A stretch of 64,000 nucleotides of DNA, taken from NCBI RefSeq assembly GCF_007097385.1, contig NZ_VJZS01000001.1, positions 1 through 64,000 of the forward strand. Direction: 5' to 3'. The position numbers and the translations under genes were made by a program. The notes under the pieces were generated by a model, which saw only the letters and a program-made list of their open reading frames with translations, did not search any database and was not told the DNA's origin. Below, one piece after another: positions 18,753 to 27,803 of the stretch (its first letter is position 1; every line of letters begins with the position of its first letter). This DNA is from Flavobacterium sp. ZT3R18 (GTDB taxonomy: Bacteria > Bacteroidota > Bacteroidia > Flavobacteriales > Flavobacteriaceae).

Positions 18753-21249
18753 AAATCCCCAAATCCAAAATAAAAGTCAATTTGATAGCCAAATTATCTT
18801 CAAATTTGCTCAGATGATTGGGACCGTAGCGGTAGTAACCACCAATTCCCAAGCCGTTATAGATTTGGTTGAGTTCTATTCCAGATTCAAAAAAGCCTTT
18901 GTTGAGTGTTTTATACTCTATTCCTATATGGTTTTCTGGGTTTTTCATATTACCCCAAGCCATTCGAGTTACAAAATCGATGGCGGGTTTTATTTTTTTG
19001 AAAAGGAAGATTCTATTAAAGCCATGTTTGAATTGAAAGGACATGAATTCACTGGAGAAAAACTCATTAAAATACATGGTCTCAAAACTGTTTTTACCAG
19101 CAAATGTGATACGTTGTAAAACAGTTTCTTTGTTGAGATTATTAGGCGAAGCACTATACAATTGCGGGAGTGGAAGATCTCCAAAGGCTCGTCCTGCTTC
19201 AAATAGCAAAAAGGTTCTTTGACCGTCTAAATACTTTATTTGATACTCGGCTTTAAAGTCTACTTTGGTAAAACTAAAATCGTTATTCAAAACATTGGGG
19301 ATCGATTGTGAAAGCTGAAAAGTGAATTTCGGGAACCTTTTGTCAGTTTCTATTCTTCCCGTTGGCGTTTGCATATAATCACTGTAGGGATTCCATTTTA
19401 GTGAAATCGTAGCTGTTGTCAGGGTGTATTTTTGGAATAAAGTACCGTTGAGGTTGTACGTGTAATCAAATTTTGGTTCAACAAAGGTATTGGCAAATAC
19501 CAAAACACTTTCCATTTTAGGTATGATTTTAGATTCAACAGCAATTCTCCAATTCTCATATCTATAAAAAGTACTGAAATTGATGGAACGAGGATCGTAA
19601 ATCTTGAAAGCTCTTTTTTCGATTGCATAATCTGTACTGGCAATTTCCCGAAGATCATCAGTATAGCTCACACCAATCCAAGTGTTAGAAAATTTATCTA
19701 CACGAGTGCCTATTCCTAAATTGTATTTAAAAGCTTCGTCTCGTAATCCATAAGCCGTGTAGCCTTCTAAGCGGTATTTTCTAGAAAATTTGTCATTTGT
19801 AATACCGCCTATTCCCAAGCGCATACCTTCGTAGTTGTTGTAGCTTATTATTTTGCGTAAATCAAAGTCCCAAATCTGGAGCGGAAGGTATCCGCTAAGG
19901 ATTTTACGACCCAGATTCAATCGATTTTCTACTCTTCTTTGTATAGAAATACTGTCTAGTGAGATGTATGTTTTTTGACTTCGGCTGTCTAGGCTATCTT
20001 TTCTATATTCGTTCCAAAAACTATCGGGTCTGTTTATGGCATCGTCTTTTATTTCGATTGCAACCACTGGCTTCTTTATTTTCACAGGAGTATTGTATTG
20101 AAAGTCGAAGTTATTGGTGTGAGACAATAAATAAATATAATCTGATTCGACCCTTTTTCGGGGTTTTAGATCCTCTTCAATGTCTCCGTCAAATTGAATG
20201 GTACCACCTAATATTTTTATATCATCATCATTTACTCCTTTTACGATTTTGAATTTTTTTTGAGTCGGAAACCACAGATCTTCTCCAGGGATATATTGAA
20301 ATTCATGAATGCCGCTAATGTCAAGTAATCCTTTGATGCGCATAATGGCTTTTGCAATGGCATAATTGTTTTGGTCGATATATAGGACACCTTCAAGACC
20401 TGCTGCTTTTTTCTTCTTTTTGTTTTTAAAGTAAACCATGTAGGTCTTTCTACCATTGATAGCAACTGTATCCAGCAGTTTATAGTTGTAATCTTCTAAC
20501 GCATTTTTAGCAATAGGACTGTTGTATTTGGTTTCAAAAAGCTCATATTTAGAGTCGTATATAGAAAAGGATTGCAAACTAAAAGAAAGTACTTCGTAAA
20601 CGGGTTGTTTGAAACCTGCCATTCGAGTTCCTAAAATGGTCTCTTTTATTCTATTGTCATTGTATTGGTATTGGGAAACTTTTTCGGTTTGAAATAGATG
20701 CTGTTTTTTTATAAGTTGTTTGAATTTATAATCGGTAGAGTCTATTTTTTTGAATTTCTTTCCAAACGGAATAGTAGTAAAAACAGAGTCTATGCTTCCG
20801 TTTATAGAGTCTGGGTTTGCAGTAACAATCAGTTTATTGTAGGATTTAAATTCAAAACTACTAAGCTTCTCTAAGGGGTTGTTTTTTCTTTTGTTTTCAA
20901 TTGTTTTTTTGATGATTTCTAATGCAGGATTTTTATTAGAAACAAGCACTTCATGGAGTTCGTCTGTTTTTTGAATAAGAAAAACACTGTAGTATGATTT
21001 GTTGTCTTGTATGGGAATCGTTTTTTGTAAGTAACCAACGTAAGAAATTCGAAGAGCCGTTATTTCTTTTTGAGCGGTAATGCTAAATTTCCCATCCACA
21101 TCAGATACCGTGTTTGTACCTTCATTGGTGCTTATTGTTGCAAAAGGCAGTGTTTTTTTTGTTAAAGCGTCTTTCACAATTCCGTTTACTTGAAATTGCG
21201 CTTGAAGCGAAAGCGTAAAAAAGAAGAACAGTAAAAAAAAGTGCTTCAT
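18751..21249 (-). CDS. DUF5686 / carboxypeptidase-regulatory-like domain outer-membrane protein
   Basis: 832 residues. The signal peptide (MKHFFLLFFFFTLSLQAQF) is followed by a carboxypeptidase-regulatory-like sandwich (about 20-95, VNGIVKDALTKKTLPFATIST) and the long DUF5686 region. The latter is a periplasmic segment leading into a C-terminal beta-barrel that ends IKLTFILDLGI. This is a common Bacteroidetes outer-membrane family with no established biochemical function. The layout resembles TonB receptors but lacks a plug domain. It is a single gene converging on antiporter B and separated from frr by a terminator. Confidence 0.8.
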   Translation of the reverse strand: MKHFFLLFFFFTLSLQAQFQVNGIVKDALTKKTLPFATISTNEGTNTVSDVDGKFSITAQKEITALRISYVGYLQKTIPIQDNKSYYSVFLIQKTDELHEVLVSNKNPALEIIKKTIENKRKNNPLEKLSSFEFKSYNKLIVTANPDSINGSIDSVFTTIPFGKKFKKIDSTDYKFKQLIKKQHLFQTEKVSQYQYNDNRIKETILGTRMAGFKQPVYEVLSFSLQSFSIYDSKYELFETKYNSPIAKNALEDYNYKLLDTVAINGRKTYMVYFKNKKKKKAAGLEGVLYIDQNNYAIAKAIMRIKGLLDISGIHEFQYIPGEDLWFPTQKKFKIVKGVNDDDIKILGGTIQFDGDIEEDLKPRKRVESDYIYLLSHTNNFDFQYNTPVKIKKPVVAIEIKDDAINRPDSFWNEYRKDSLDSRSQKTYISLDSISIQRRVENRLNLGRKILSGYLPLQIWDFDLRKIISYNNYEGMRLGIGGITNDKFSRKYRLEGYTAYGLRDEAFKYNLGIGTRVDKFSNTWIGVSYTDDLREIASTDYAIEKRAFKIYDPRSINFSTFYRYENWRIAVESKIIPKMESVLVFANTFVEPKFDYTYNLNGTLFQKYTLTTATISLKWNPYSDYMQTPTGRIETDKRFPKFTFQLSQSIPNVLNNDFSFTKVDFKAEYQIKYLDGQRTFLLFEAGRAFGDLPLPQLYSASPNNLNKETVLQRITFAGKNSFETMYFNEFFSSEFMSFQFKHGFNRIFLFKKIKPAIDFVTRMAWGNMKNPENHIGIEYKTLNKGFFESGIELNQIYNGLGIGGYYRYGPNHLSKFEDNLAIKLTFILDLGI

Positions 21250-21311
21250 AAAAACGATTTAAGTCAAAACGTGTTCGAATACATTTTGTTACAACAAAAA
21301 TAGTAATAAAA

Positions 21312-21345
21312 AAATCCGTCTCGCTCCAAAAAACAAGACAGATTT
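21312..21345 (-). terminator. Terminator after frr
   Basis: Read on the minus strand, AAATCTGTCT pairs with AGACGGATTT (one U-G wobble) and is followed by a T run. It lies about 20 bases beyond the frr stop. Confidence 0.65.
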
Positions 21346-21366
21346 AATTTTATGTAGAATAAAAGT

Positions 21367-21930
21367 CTAAACTTTCATGATTTCGGCTTCTTTGACAGCT
21401 AAATGCTCATCTATTTTTTTAATAAAAGAATTAGTCAAGTTTTGAACTTCTTCTTCGGCACTTTTACAAATATCTTCCGAAGTTCCGTCTTTCTCTAGTT
21501 TTTTGATATCCGCATTGGCGTCTTTTCTAGCATTTCTAATTCCAATTTTGGCGTCTTCAGCTTCTACTTTGGCTTGTTTGGCCAATTCACGTCTTCGGTC
21601 TTCTGTAAGAGGTGGAACGCTTATGATAATCAAATCTCCATTATTCATGGGGTTGAATCCAAGATTGGCAATCATAATCGCTTTTTCGATAGGATGCAAC
21701 ATGTTTTTTTCAAAAGGTTGAAGTGTTATCGTCCTTGCGTCTGGTACACTAATTTTTGAAACTTGAGAAAGCGGGGATGCTGATCCATAATAATCTACAA
21801 AAACACTACCCAACATGGCTGGTGATGCTTTTCCAGCACGAATATTTAAAAATGCTTTTTCTAAATGTTCAATAGAACCTGTCATAGATTCTTTGGTACT
21901 ATCTAATATAAATTCAATTTCTTCTGTCAT
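21367..21930 (-). CDS. frr: Ribosome recycling factor
   Basis: 187 residues, close to the family norm. It has the conserved start of the three-helix bundle (HLEKAFLNIRAGKASP), the central beta domain phrase VPDARTITLQPFEK and the C-terminal DAKIGIRNARKDAN helix. It releases ribosomes from mRNA after termination, together with EF-G. It is transcribed with pyrH, the usual bacterial pairing. The gap between them here is filled by a simple CAGTCGC-type repeat tract. Confidence 0.97.
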   Translation of the reverse strand: MTEEIEFILDSTKESMTGSIEHLEKAFLNIRAGKASPAMLGSVFVDYYGSASPLSQVSKISVPDARTITLQPFEKNMLHPIEKAIMIANLGFNPMNNGDLIIISVPPLTEDRRRELAKQAKVEAEDAKIGIRNARKDANADIKKLEKDGTSEDICKSAEEEVQNLTNSFIKKIDEHLAVKEAEIMKV

Positions 21931-21940
21931 AATTTTTTTA

Positions 21941-22010
21941 GTTTTCAGTTTTCGGTCTCAGTTTTCAGTTTAGCCACGCATCTGCGACTGTAAACTGCGA
22001 CTGAAGACTA
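21941..22010. repeat. CAGTTTTCAGT/CTGCGACTG repeat tract between pyrH and frr
   Basis: Short repeated phrases (gttttcagttttcgg, tcagttttcagttt, ctgcgactg, aactgcgactgaagac) occupy nearly the whole pyrH-frr spacer and overlap the pyrH stop. The same AGTCGCAGTTTTCAG sequence recurs as a perfect inverted pair at 36736-36867. Confidence 0.65.
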
Positions 22011-22715
22011 TATATTTACTACTGTTCCTATATTTTGTCCTTCACAAATTTTCAATAGATTTCCTATTTTGTTCATGTCAAAAACTACAATTGGTAATTT
22101 GTTTTCTTGGCTTAAAGTAAAGGCTGTGGTGTCCATTACGTTTAATCCTTTTTTTAATACATCATCAAATGAAATGTAATCAAACTTTACGGCCGAAGCA
22201 TTTTTTTCAGGATCAGAATCATAAACACCATCTACACGAGTTCCTTTTAGAATCACATCAGCATTAATTTCGATACCACGCAAAACGGCAGCGGTATCTG
22301 TTGTGAAATATGGATTTCCAGTTCCTGCTCCAAAAATCACGATTCTTCCTTTTTCTAAGTGACGATCGGCTCTTCTTTTGATGTAAGGTTCTGCAATTGA
22401 TTCCATTTTTAAGGCAGTTTGCAAACGAGTTTTCATTCCCTTTTCTTCAAGAGCGCCTTGTAATGCCATTCCGTTAATGACAGTTGCAAGCATTCCCATA
22501 TAGTCACCTTGCACTCTGTCCATTCCTGCACTGGCTCCAGCAACCCCTCTAAAAATGTTTCCTCCACCAATTACTATAGCGATTTCTACTCCTTTTGAGT
22601 GAATTTGCTTGATTTCATCGGCATATTCGGCCAATCGTTTCGGGTCAATTCCGTATTGTAAATCACCCATTAAAGCTTCGCCACTTAATTTTAGAAGGAT
22701 TCTTTTGTATTTCAT
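22008..22715 (-). CDS. pyrH: Uridylate kinase (UMP kinase)
   Basis: 235 residues of the amino-acid-kinase fold: [14 protein letters not shown] at the N-terminus, the GGGNIFRG nucleotide loop, and [13 protein letters not shown] with the UMP-binding Thr residues. It converts UMP to UDP in the cytoplasm and is hexameric and GTP-regulated in other bacteria. It forms an operon with frr. The 127-base upstream gap contains nothing I can name with confidence. Confidence 0.97.
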   Translation of the reverse strand: MKYKRILLKLSGEALMGDLQYGIDPKRLAEYADEIKQIHSKGVEIAIVIGGGNIFRGVAGASAGMDRVQGDYMGMLATVINGMALQGALEEKGMKTRLQTALKMESIAEPYIKRRADRHLEKGRIVIFGAGTGNPYFTTDTAAVLRGIEINADVILKGTRVDGVYDSDPEKNASAVKFDYISFDDVLKKGLNVMDTTAFTLSQENKLPIVVFDMNKIGNLLKICEGQNIGTVVNI

Positions 22716-22842
22716 TAGTTAGTTTTTATTTTTTAAGGTCTCCCTTCGTTTGTCGAAAGTAAATTGCACCACCGATTGGGTTCAATGTTGCCTAATTTGT
22801 GCAAATATAGACATATTCTGTTTTTTTTGAAAATAGAGTTAC

Positions 22843-23628
22843 TTAAATATTCAAATTAAGTTTTTTATATGATTTTTTGGCCGATTCATATCCGATATTG
22901 AAGATAGCTTCCATTTTAACTTTGCTAGTTTCAAATGTGCTATACAGCGATAGCGCTTCGGGTTCTATCAGCCAGTCACAATGATCAAATTTGTGTATGC
23001 TAGAATTGGCTGAGAATAGATCAAAGGCTCTAGCGGTGACGGATTTTATGGAAGTTAAATCTTGGGCTTCTATTTTTTGTATCGGACTAACGTAAACACC
23101 AATCAAAGTGTCGCATTTTTCTTGTAAAAGATCAGTTGGAAAATGATTGAGAATGCCTCCGTCACTGTATAATTTGCCCTTAATTTCATAAGGAGACATT
23201 ACTCCTGGAAAAGAGGATGATGCTAAAATTGCATCGATTGTTTTTGTTTCAGGGCCAAATACTTTTGATCGTCCTCTAATCATATCGGTTGCAGTAATAT
23301 GAACAGGAATTTTAAGTTCGGCCAAAGTAGTGTCCTTAAAAATGGTGTAGAAATATTCTTTGAATGATTCTGAATCGATCAATCCAGCTTTTGAGAAGGT
23401 GAAATGTCTCCAATGAAAAAAATATATGGATTTAAAGAATTCCAAAATTTCCCCTGGCGACTTTCCACTACCGTATAGTGCCGCAACAATTGATCCTGCA
23501 CTTGATCCTGCAATTTGAGTCGGGACGATATTTTTTTCTTCCAAAAATTGTAAAACACCGGCATGCGCGATGCCTTTTGACCCACCTCCGGATAATATTA
23601 ATCCTATTGATTTTGATTTGCTGTCCAT
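22843..23628 (-). CDS. Patatin-like phospholipase (RssA-like)
   Basis: 261 residues. The nucleotide-like glycine loop GGGSKGIAHAGVL (14-26) forms the oxyanion hole. The nucleophile Ser43 lies in GSSAG (41-45), and the dyad Asp lies in the DGG of LYSDGGILNHFP. Both catalytic residues are present, so it should be an active acyl hydrolase on phospholipids or other acyl esters. There is no signal peptide, and hydrophobic stretches are limited, so it is probably cytoplasmic or membrane-associated. It is a single gene divergent from the thioredoxin-like gene. Confidence 0.85.
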   Translation of the reverse strand: MDSKSKSIGLILSGGGSKGIAHAGVLQFLEEKNIVPTQIAGSSAGSIVAALYGSGKSPGEILEFFKSIYFFHWRHFTFSKAGLIDSESFKEYFYTIFKDTTLAELKIPVHITATDMIRGRSKVFGPETKTIDAILASSSFPGVMSPYEIKGKLYSDGGILNHFPTDLLQEKCDTLIGVYVSPIQKIEAQDLTSIKSVTARAFDLFSANSSIHKFDHCDWLIEPEALSLYSTFETSKVKMEAIFNIGYESAKKSYKKLNLNI

Positions 23629-23657
23629 TTTATAAAAATATGCATTTTGTTTTTGGT

Positions 23658-23677
23658 AAAGTGATTTTTATCACTTT
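23658..23677. promoter_or_regulatory. Short palindrome in the divergent promoter gap
   Basis: AAAGTGAT-TTTT-ATCACTTT is a perfect 8-bp inverted repeat about 30 bases upstream of the patatin start and about 135 bases before the thioredoxin-like ATG. It may be an operator. It is too short to be sure. Confidence 0.3.
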
Positions 23678-23813
23678 TTTAAAGGAACAGTGTTACTATT
23701 TTTGCTAAGAAATAATCTACCTATGAAATGAGCATGACCAAAAATTGGCCGCAACCACCAATGATGATATGCGAATTACATATTCCATTAAAAAAATAAA
23801 AAGCAAAACACCT

Positions 23814-24413
23814 ATGAAAAGTTCAGTAGCCAAAGCGTTGTTTAATAGTCATTCCTATCCAGAGTATAGAAAAATAGTATCTGATTTGTTGTCCGAAGGG
23901 AAGTCAACAGGCAATGAGCAGTCCGACGCTCTGTTGCATTACAGTACGTTGAACGAAGCCCGCTTGAAACGTTTGGATAAAACCATAACCGTTCCCGTTG
24001 AAATTAGCACCAAACTAAAAGCTTTAGAAAGTGAATATATTTGGTTGGTGATCGCCGAAGGTTGGTGTGGAGATGCCGCACAGATTCTACCGATATTAAA
24101 TAAAATGGCTGTTGAATCTGACAAAATAGATTTGAGAATCGTTTTCCGTGATTTGAACGATGATGTAATGAATCATTTTTTGACCAATGGAGCTAGAGCC
24201 ATTCCAAAACTTATTATTATTGATAAAGTATCGGGTAAGGTTTGTAATCATTGGGGGCCTAGACCAAAAGGCGCTTCAGATTTAATTAAAAACTACAAAG
24301 AACAATTTGGAATTGTAGATGAAGAGGCTAAAACACAATTGCAAATGTGGTATTTGCACGACAAAGGTTTGTCTACACAAAATGAAGTTATAGATATGAT
24401 GCAAAAGCTTTAA
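23814..24413 (+). CDS. Thioredoxin-family protein with a single active-site Cys (WCGD)
   Basis: 199 residues from the ATG at 23814 (MKSSVAKALFNS...). An in-frame TTG at 23745 would add 23 poorly structured residues and is not favoured. The C-terminal two thirds have the thioredoxin fold: WLVIAEGWCGDAAQILPILNKMA, then an IRIVFRDLN-type strand and a cis-Pro region at RAIPKLIII. The active site is WCGDA, with only Cys85 and no second Cys, so a classical dithiol cycle is ruled out. Monothiol or mixed-disulfide chemistry is possible. This fits the Thioredoxin_9 group seen widely in Bacteroidetes, whose substrate is unknown. Confidence 0.75.
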   Translation: MKSSVAKALFNSHSYPEYRKIVSDLLSEGKSTGNEQSDALLHYSTLNEARLKRLDKTITVPVEISTKLKALESEYIWLVIAEGWCGDAAQILPILNKMAVESDKIDLRIVFRDLNDDVMNHFLTNGARAIPKLIIIDKVSGKVCNHWGPRPKGASDLIKNYKEQFGIVDEEAKTQLQMWYLHDKGLSTQNEVIDMMQKL

Positions 24414-24564
24414 AGCAATCTATAAATTATAAGTTTTTTTATTTTTATTTTTTTTGTATTAAAAAAAGTGTAAATTAGTGATTGCTAACCAGATCTATTA
24501 TTTTGATTTACTTTTTTTATTGGCGTGTTTAAATATTGTTTAACAATTAAAAAAAAGCATCGTT

Positions 24565-24642
24565 ATGAAAAAGCTATTTGAGAAGTTTTATGATTATTTA
24601 TCGCATTTGCTATTTGGAGATGAAAGTGCCACTCATTATTAA
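24565..24642 (+). CDS. Candidate 25-residue small protein
   Basis: An open frame coding MKKLFEKFYDYLSHLLFGDE plus five more residues (SATHY) and a stop. The first 17 residues form a plausible amphipathic helix with basic N-terminal and aromatic faces. The ATG follows an A-rich stretch (taacaattaaaaaaaagc), a typical start context for this phylum, and a terminator lies about 60 bases downstream. It is below the usual annotation limit and no family is recognised. It could be a real membrane-associated micropeptide or a chance frame. Confidence 0.4.
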   Translation: MKKLFEKFYDYLSHLLFGDESATHY

Positions 24643-24703
24643 CCAATAGCATAGGCAAGTTGGGAAAAGAGTATGGATTAACACTTCTTTAATTTTTGCC
24701 CAA

Positions 24704-24748
24704 AAAAAACACATCGCAAATTCAGCTTCGTATTTGTCATGTGTTTTT
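24704..24748. terminator. Bidirectional terminator between the small ORF and truB
   Basis: AAAAAACACAT (24704-24714) and ATGTGTTTTTT-like (24739-24748) form a stem of about 10 bp with A-rich and T-rich flanks on either side, so it can work for transcripts from both directions. The loop is rather long at 24 bases. Confidence 0.6.
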
Positions 24749-24757
24749 ATTTTTTGA

Positions 24758-25456
24758 TTACAATCGAAGGGTTAGGCTTTGTTCGAAATCATTCACATCT
24801 ATAGCATCATTCACATTGTAATCGCCAATTTTTGTACGACGCAAAACCGTTAAATGCGATCCTGAATTCATGGCTTTGCCAAAATCAAAAGCGAGGGAGC
24901 GTATGTAAGTCCCTTTGCTGCAAACTACCCTAAAATCGATTTCGGGAAGTGCAATTCTGGTAATTTCAAATTCGTGAATGGTCGTTTTTCGAAAAGCAAT
25001 TTCTACCGTTTCCCCTGCACGTGCGTGTTCGTATAAGCGTATTCCGTCTTTTTTTATGGCCGAAAAGATAGGTGGTTTTTGGTCAATTTCGCCCAAAAAC
25101 TGTTTTACGGTTTCGTGTATGAGGGCCTCATCGATATGTTCTGTTGGGAATGTTTGGTCGATTTCGGTTTCCAAATCGTATGACGGAGTCGTAGCTCCAA
25201 TATAGAAAGTTCCAGTGTATTCTTTGGCTTGACCTTGAAGTTCGGAAATTCTTTTAGTGAACTTCCCAGTACAAACTAACAGTAATCCAGAAGCTAATGG
25301 ATCTAAAGTTCCCGCATGTCCTATCTTGAATTTTTTGGGCAATCCGGCTTTGTTGATAAGTGCGTATTTGAGCTTGTTTACTGCTTGGAAAGAAGTAAAG
25401 TGCAAAGGTTTGTCAATTAAGAGAATTTGACCGTTTAAAAAATCTTCGGTTGTCAT
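24758..25456 (-). CDS. truB: tRNA pseudouridine synthase B
   Basis: 232 residues. It carries the TruB catalytic motif KIGHAGTLDPLASGLL, with the nucleophilic Asp in GTLDP, the YTGTFYIGATTPSYD loop and the later SKGTYIRSLAFDFG motif. It makes pseudouridine 55 in the T-loop of tRNAs. The start ATG overlaps the uppP stop (TAATG), so the genes are translationally coupled at the end of the ftsX-DUF3098-uppP-truB operon. Confidence 0.96.
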   Translation of the reverse strand: MTTEDFLNGQILLIDKPLHFTSFQAVNKLKYALINKAGLPKKFKIGHAGTLDPLASGLLLVCTGKFTKRISELQGQAKEYTGTFYIGATTPSYDLETEIDQTFPTEHIDEALIHETVKQFLGEIDQKPPIFSAIKKDGIRLYEHARAGETVEIAFRKTTIHEFEITRIALPEIDFRVVCSKGTYIRSLAFDFGKAMNSGSHLTVLRRTKIGDYNVNDAIDVNDFEQSLTLRL

Positions 25457-26253
25457 TAAATTACGGTCAGAGGATGAATGAAATAATGAATCGCCAATAA
25501 TACAATTCCGGCGATAATGCGGTAATAACCAAAAACTTTAAACCCGTTTTTTGTCAAGAAGCCGATGAAGCTTTTAATGGCTAAAAGTGCTACAATAAAG
25601 GCAACCACATTTCCTATAATTAAGTAATTGATTTGGTCGTCTGACAATACAAATCCATCTTTATAATAATCGTAACATTTTTTTACTGTTGCACCAAGCA
25701 TCGTTGGGACAGCAAGGAAAAAAGAGAACTCAGCAGCTGAGGTACGAGATAGATTTTGAGACATTCCTCCAACAATGGATGCACCGCTTCTGGAAACACC
25801 TGGAATCATGGCAAGACATTGAAATAAACCGATTTTTAGGGCTTGCAGATAAGTGATTTCTTGAGTACTTTCGGAGGCGTTTGGGGTGTTGAACCATTCA
25901 TCTACTTTTAACAAAATGATACCACCTATCAATAAAGAGACGGCAACTGTTACTGGGTTTTCTAGTAAAGCATCAATTTTTTTGCTAAAAAGCAATCCAA
26001 AAACCACAGCTGGAATAAAGGCTACTAATAATTTGAAATAAAAATCAAAGGATTGAAAAAAGCGTTTGAAATACAAAACTACCACCGATAGGATAGCTCC
26101 CAATTGAATAACAATGGTAAAAAGTTTTGTAAAATCATCGTGCGCAATTCCAAAAAAGGAGGAGGCTATAATCATATGCCCAGTAGAAGAAACGGGCAAA
26201 AATTCAGTGATTCCTTCTATGATGGCAAGGATGATAGCTTGTAATGTATTCAA
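25456..26253 (-). CDS. uppP: Undecaprenyl-diphosphatase (BacA type)
   Basis: 265 residues with about eight membrane helices and the two family motifs: [16 protein letters not shown] near the N-terminus and [13 protein letters not shown] in the middle, which holds the catalytic Ser/Arg. It recycles the lipid carrier for peptidoglycan by dephosphorylating undecaprenyl diphosphate at the inner membrane, and confers bacitracin tolerance in other bacteria. It lies between DUF3098 and truB and overlaps truB by one base. Confidence 0.96.
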   Translation of the reverse strand: MNTLQAIILAIIEGITEFLPVSSTGHMIIASSFFGIAHDDFTKLFTIVIQLGAILSVVVLYFKRFFQSFDFYFKLLVAFIPAVVFGLLFSKKIDALLENPVTVAVSLLIGGIILLKVDEWFNTPNASESTQEITYLQALKIGLFQCLAMIPGVSRSGASIVGGMSQNLSRTSAAEFSFFLAVPTMLGATVKKCYDYYKDGFVLSDDQINYLIIGNVVAFIVALLAIKSFIGFLTKNGFKVFGYYRIIAGIVLLAIHYFIHPLTVI

Positions 26254-26254
26254 T

Positions 26255-26290
26255 TGATTTTAGATTTTAGAGTGTAGATTTTAGATTTGC
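26255..26290. repeat. Simple-sequence tract (GATTTTAGATTTTAGAG type) before uppP
   Basis: Repeats of attttagattttagag / tgtagattttagatt lie immediately before the uppP start within the operon. Related tracts at 26666-26700 (aatctaaaatctataatctaaaatctt) separate DUF3098 from ftsX. Confidence 0.6.
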
Positions 26291-26311
26291 AGAAATCTTA
26301 AAATCTTAGAA

Positions 26312-26617
26312 TTATTTTTTATCTACCAAATCAGTAGTTCCCCTTTTTGCGGAGGCAGAGCTTGTCGAAGCAGGGGTTAGGGGGCTTGGATTTTTAAGAA
26401 TGGCGTAAATGGTGATTCCAAAACCAATTAAAACGGTAGTTGGTGCCAAACGAATTCTTCGGAAATCAAAAACTGATTCGTTAAAAATAGTAGGGTCATC
26501 ACTTCCTCCGCCAGACATTAGGATGAAACCCAATGCGATTACTCCAATCCCAATCAATAAGATTTTATAGTTTATTTTCTCAAAAAGAAATTCTTGTTTG
26601 TGTTCTTCGTTTGTCAT
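26312..26617 (-). CDS. DUF3098 family membrane protein with a repeat-derived C-terminus
   Basis: 101 residues with two membrane helices (about 19-35 and 60-72) and the DUF3098 phrases KINYKILLIGIGVIALGFILM and DFRRIRLAP. The family normally ends soon after the second helix. Here the last 25 or so residues (NPSPLTPASTSSASAKRG...) are encoded by an interspersed DNA repeat, so the tail is probably acquired and dispensable. The function is unknown. The conserved position between ftsX and uppP suggests a role in envelope or division biology. Confidence 0.85.
   Translation of the reverse strand: MTNEEHKQEFLFEKINYKILLIGIGVIALGFILMSGGGSDDPTIFNESVFDFRRIRLAPTTVLIGFGITIYAILKNPSPLTPASTSSASAKRGTTDLVDKK
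26351..26372. repeat. Interspersed GAGCTTGTCGAAGC repeat inside the DUF3098 gene
   Basis: ggaggcagagcttgtcgaag plus ca matches the copies at 40720-40741 and 41080-41101 (gg-ggc-gagcttgtcgaagc). Read on the minus strand it encodes ASTSSA in frame. Confidence 0.85.
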
Positions 26618-26699
26618 TTTGTTTATTTTTTTAATCTTAGAATGTTTTGCGTTCGCTTTTTAGCTCTGCAATCTAAAATCTATAATCTAAAATCTTAAA

Positions 26700-27575
26700 T
26701 TAGTATAGGTCGTCTGTTCTTAAATTCAGGAAACGTTGTGTAGCAAAATAAGTACTCAACCAAGTGATTAAAATGCCAATTCCAAAAACACCGATTAATA
26801 CAAGGCCTATCAATAGTTTGTCGTCTAGGATTCCAAGATCAGGAAAACTGGTTTCAAGATAAATCAAAACTCCAATCAAAGCAAGAATGGCAAGACCTGC
26901 GCCAATCATTCCTAGTTTGATACTACGCATTACAAAAGGTTTTCGGATAAAGGCTTTGGTAGCACCTACCATTTGCATGGTTTTGATGATAAATCGATTA
27001 GAATGTATAGAAAGTCTCAAGGAACTATTGATCAAAAGAACGGCTATAAAAGTCAAGAATGCGCTGATGATTAAAATCCACATACTTACTTTTTTGATGT
27101 TATCATTGACCAAGTTGACCAATTGTTTGTCATAAACGATATCTGAGACCATCGGGTTTTTGCGCAATTGCGATTCTATTTTGGCAATACTATCTTTGAT
27201 GACGTAATCGGCTTTTAAGTGGATGTCGTATGAATTTTGCAACGGATTTTCTCCTAGAAAGGTTACGAAATCTTCGCCAATAATATCGGTGTGTTCTTTT
27301 GCTGCCTGTTCTTTGGATACATAAACAAAGGATTTGGCAAACTGGGTTGCTTTTAACTCCTGACCAAAGGATTTAAGAATAGTGTCGTTGGCTTCGTTTT
27401 TGAAAAAAACAGTCATCGCTATTTTTTCTCTGAAGTCATCGGCCAGTTTTTTGGAATTGATAATAAATAATCCCAATATTCCTAATAGAAACAAGACTAA
27501 GAATACACTTAGTACTACTGAAAAATAAGAGGAAATTAACCTGCGCTTTTGAAACTTTTCAAAGGATGAACTCAT
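26700..27575 (-). CDS. ftsX: Cell division protein FtsX (ABC permease-like)
   Basis: 291 residues. An N-terminal helix (about 15-37) is followed by a large periplasmic domain (about 40-165) and three further helices (about 170-190, 220-240, 258-280), the FtsX/MacB-like topology. The phrase MVGATKAFIRKPFVMRSIKLG between helices is the cytoplasmic coupling loop. It is expected to act with the ATPase FtsE to control peptidoglycan hydrolases at the septum. FtsE is not adjacent in this window. It is the first gene of the operon with DUF3098, uppP and truB. Confidence 0.93.
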   Translation of the reverse strand: MSSSFEKFQKRRLISSYFSVVLSVFLVLFLLGILGLFIINSKKLADDFREKIAMTVFFKNEANDTILKSFGQELKATQFAKSFVYVSKEQAAKEHTDIIGEDFVTFLGENPLQNSYDIHLKADYVIKDSIAKIESQLRKNPMVSDIVYDKQLVNLVNDNIKKVSMWILIISAFLTFIAVLLINSSLRLSIHSNRFIIKTMQMVGATKAFIRKPFVMRSIKLGMIGAGLAILALIGVLIYLETSFPDLGILDDKLLIGLVLIGVFGIGILITWLSTYFATQRFLNLRTDDLY

Positions 27576-27666
27576 AGTATATCTAAATTATGGGGTAAAA
27601 ATAATAAACATATTCTTTAATTTGAAGTTAATAAGGCTCAAAGTTTTAACTTTCGTACAATAAATG

Positions 27667-27674
27667 TAAATTTG
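27667..27674 (+). promoter_or_regulatory. Candidate -7 element (TAAATTTG) for leuS
   Basis: An exact TAnnTTTG match 130 bases before the leuS ATG, with a TTT (near TTG) at the expected -33 distance. The leader that follows contains a nested palindrome element. Confidence 0.4.
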
Positions 27675-27689
27675 CTGCTAAATTTTCGC

Positions 27690-27735
27690 AACCCTATCAA
27701 GGTTCATCCCGATAGCTATCGGGACTGATAGGGTT
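27690..27735. repeat. Nested palindrome (TCCCGATAGCTATCGGGA inside AACCCTATCA arms)
   Basis: The 18-base perfect palindrome at 27707-27724 is enclosed by the inverted arms AACCCTATCA (27690-27699) and TGATAGGGTT (27726-27735). It lies in the leuS leader. The inner palindrome recurs at 53746-53763, with a variant at 61812-61829. Confidence 0.8.
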
Positions 27736-27803
27736 AAATAAATACTTGAAATGGCTTGAGTGTGCGAAAGTATGACTCCATTAAAAAACAATAAATAAAA
27801 GGA

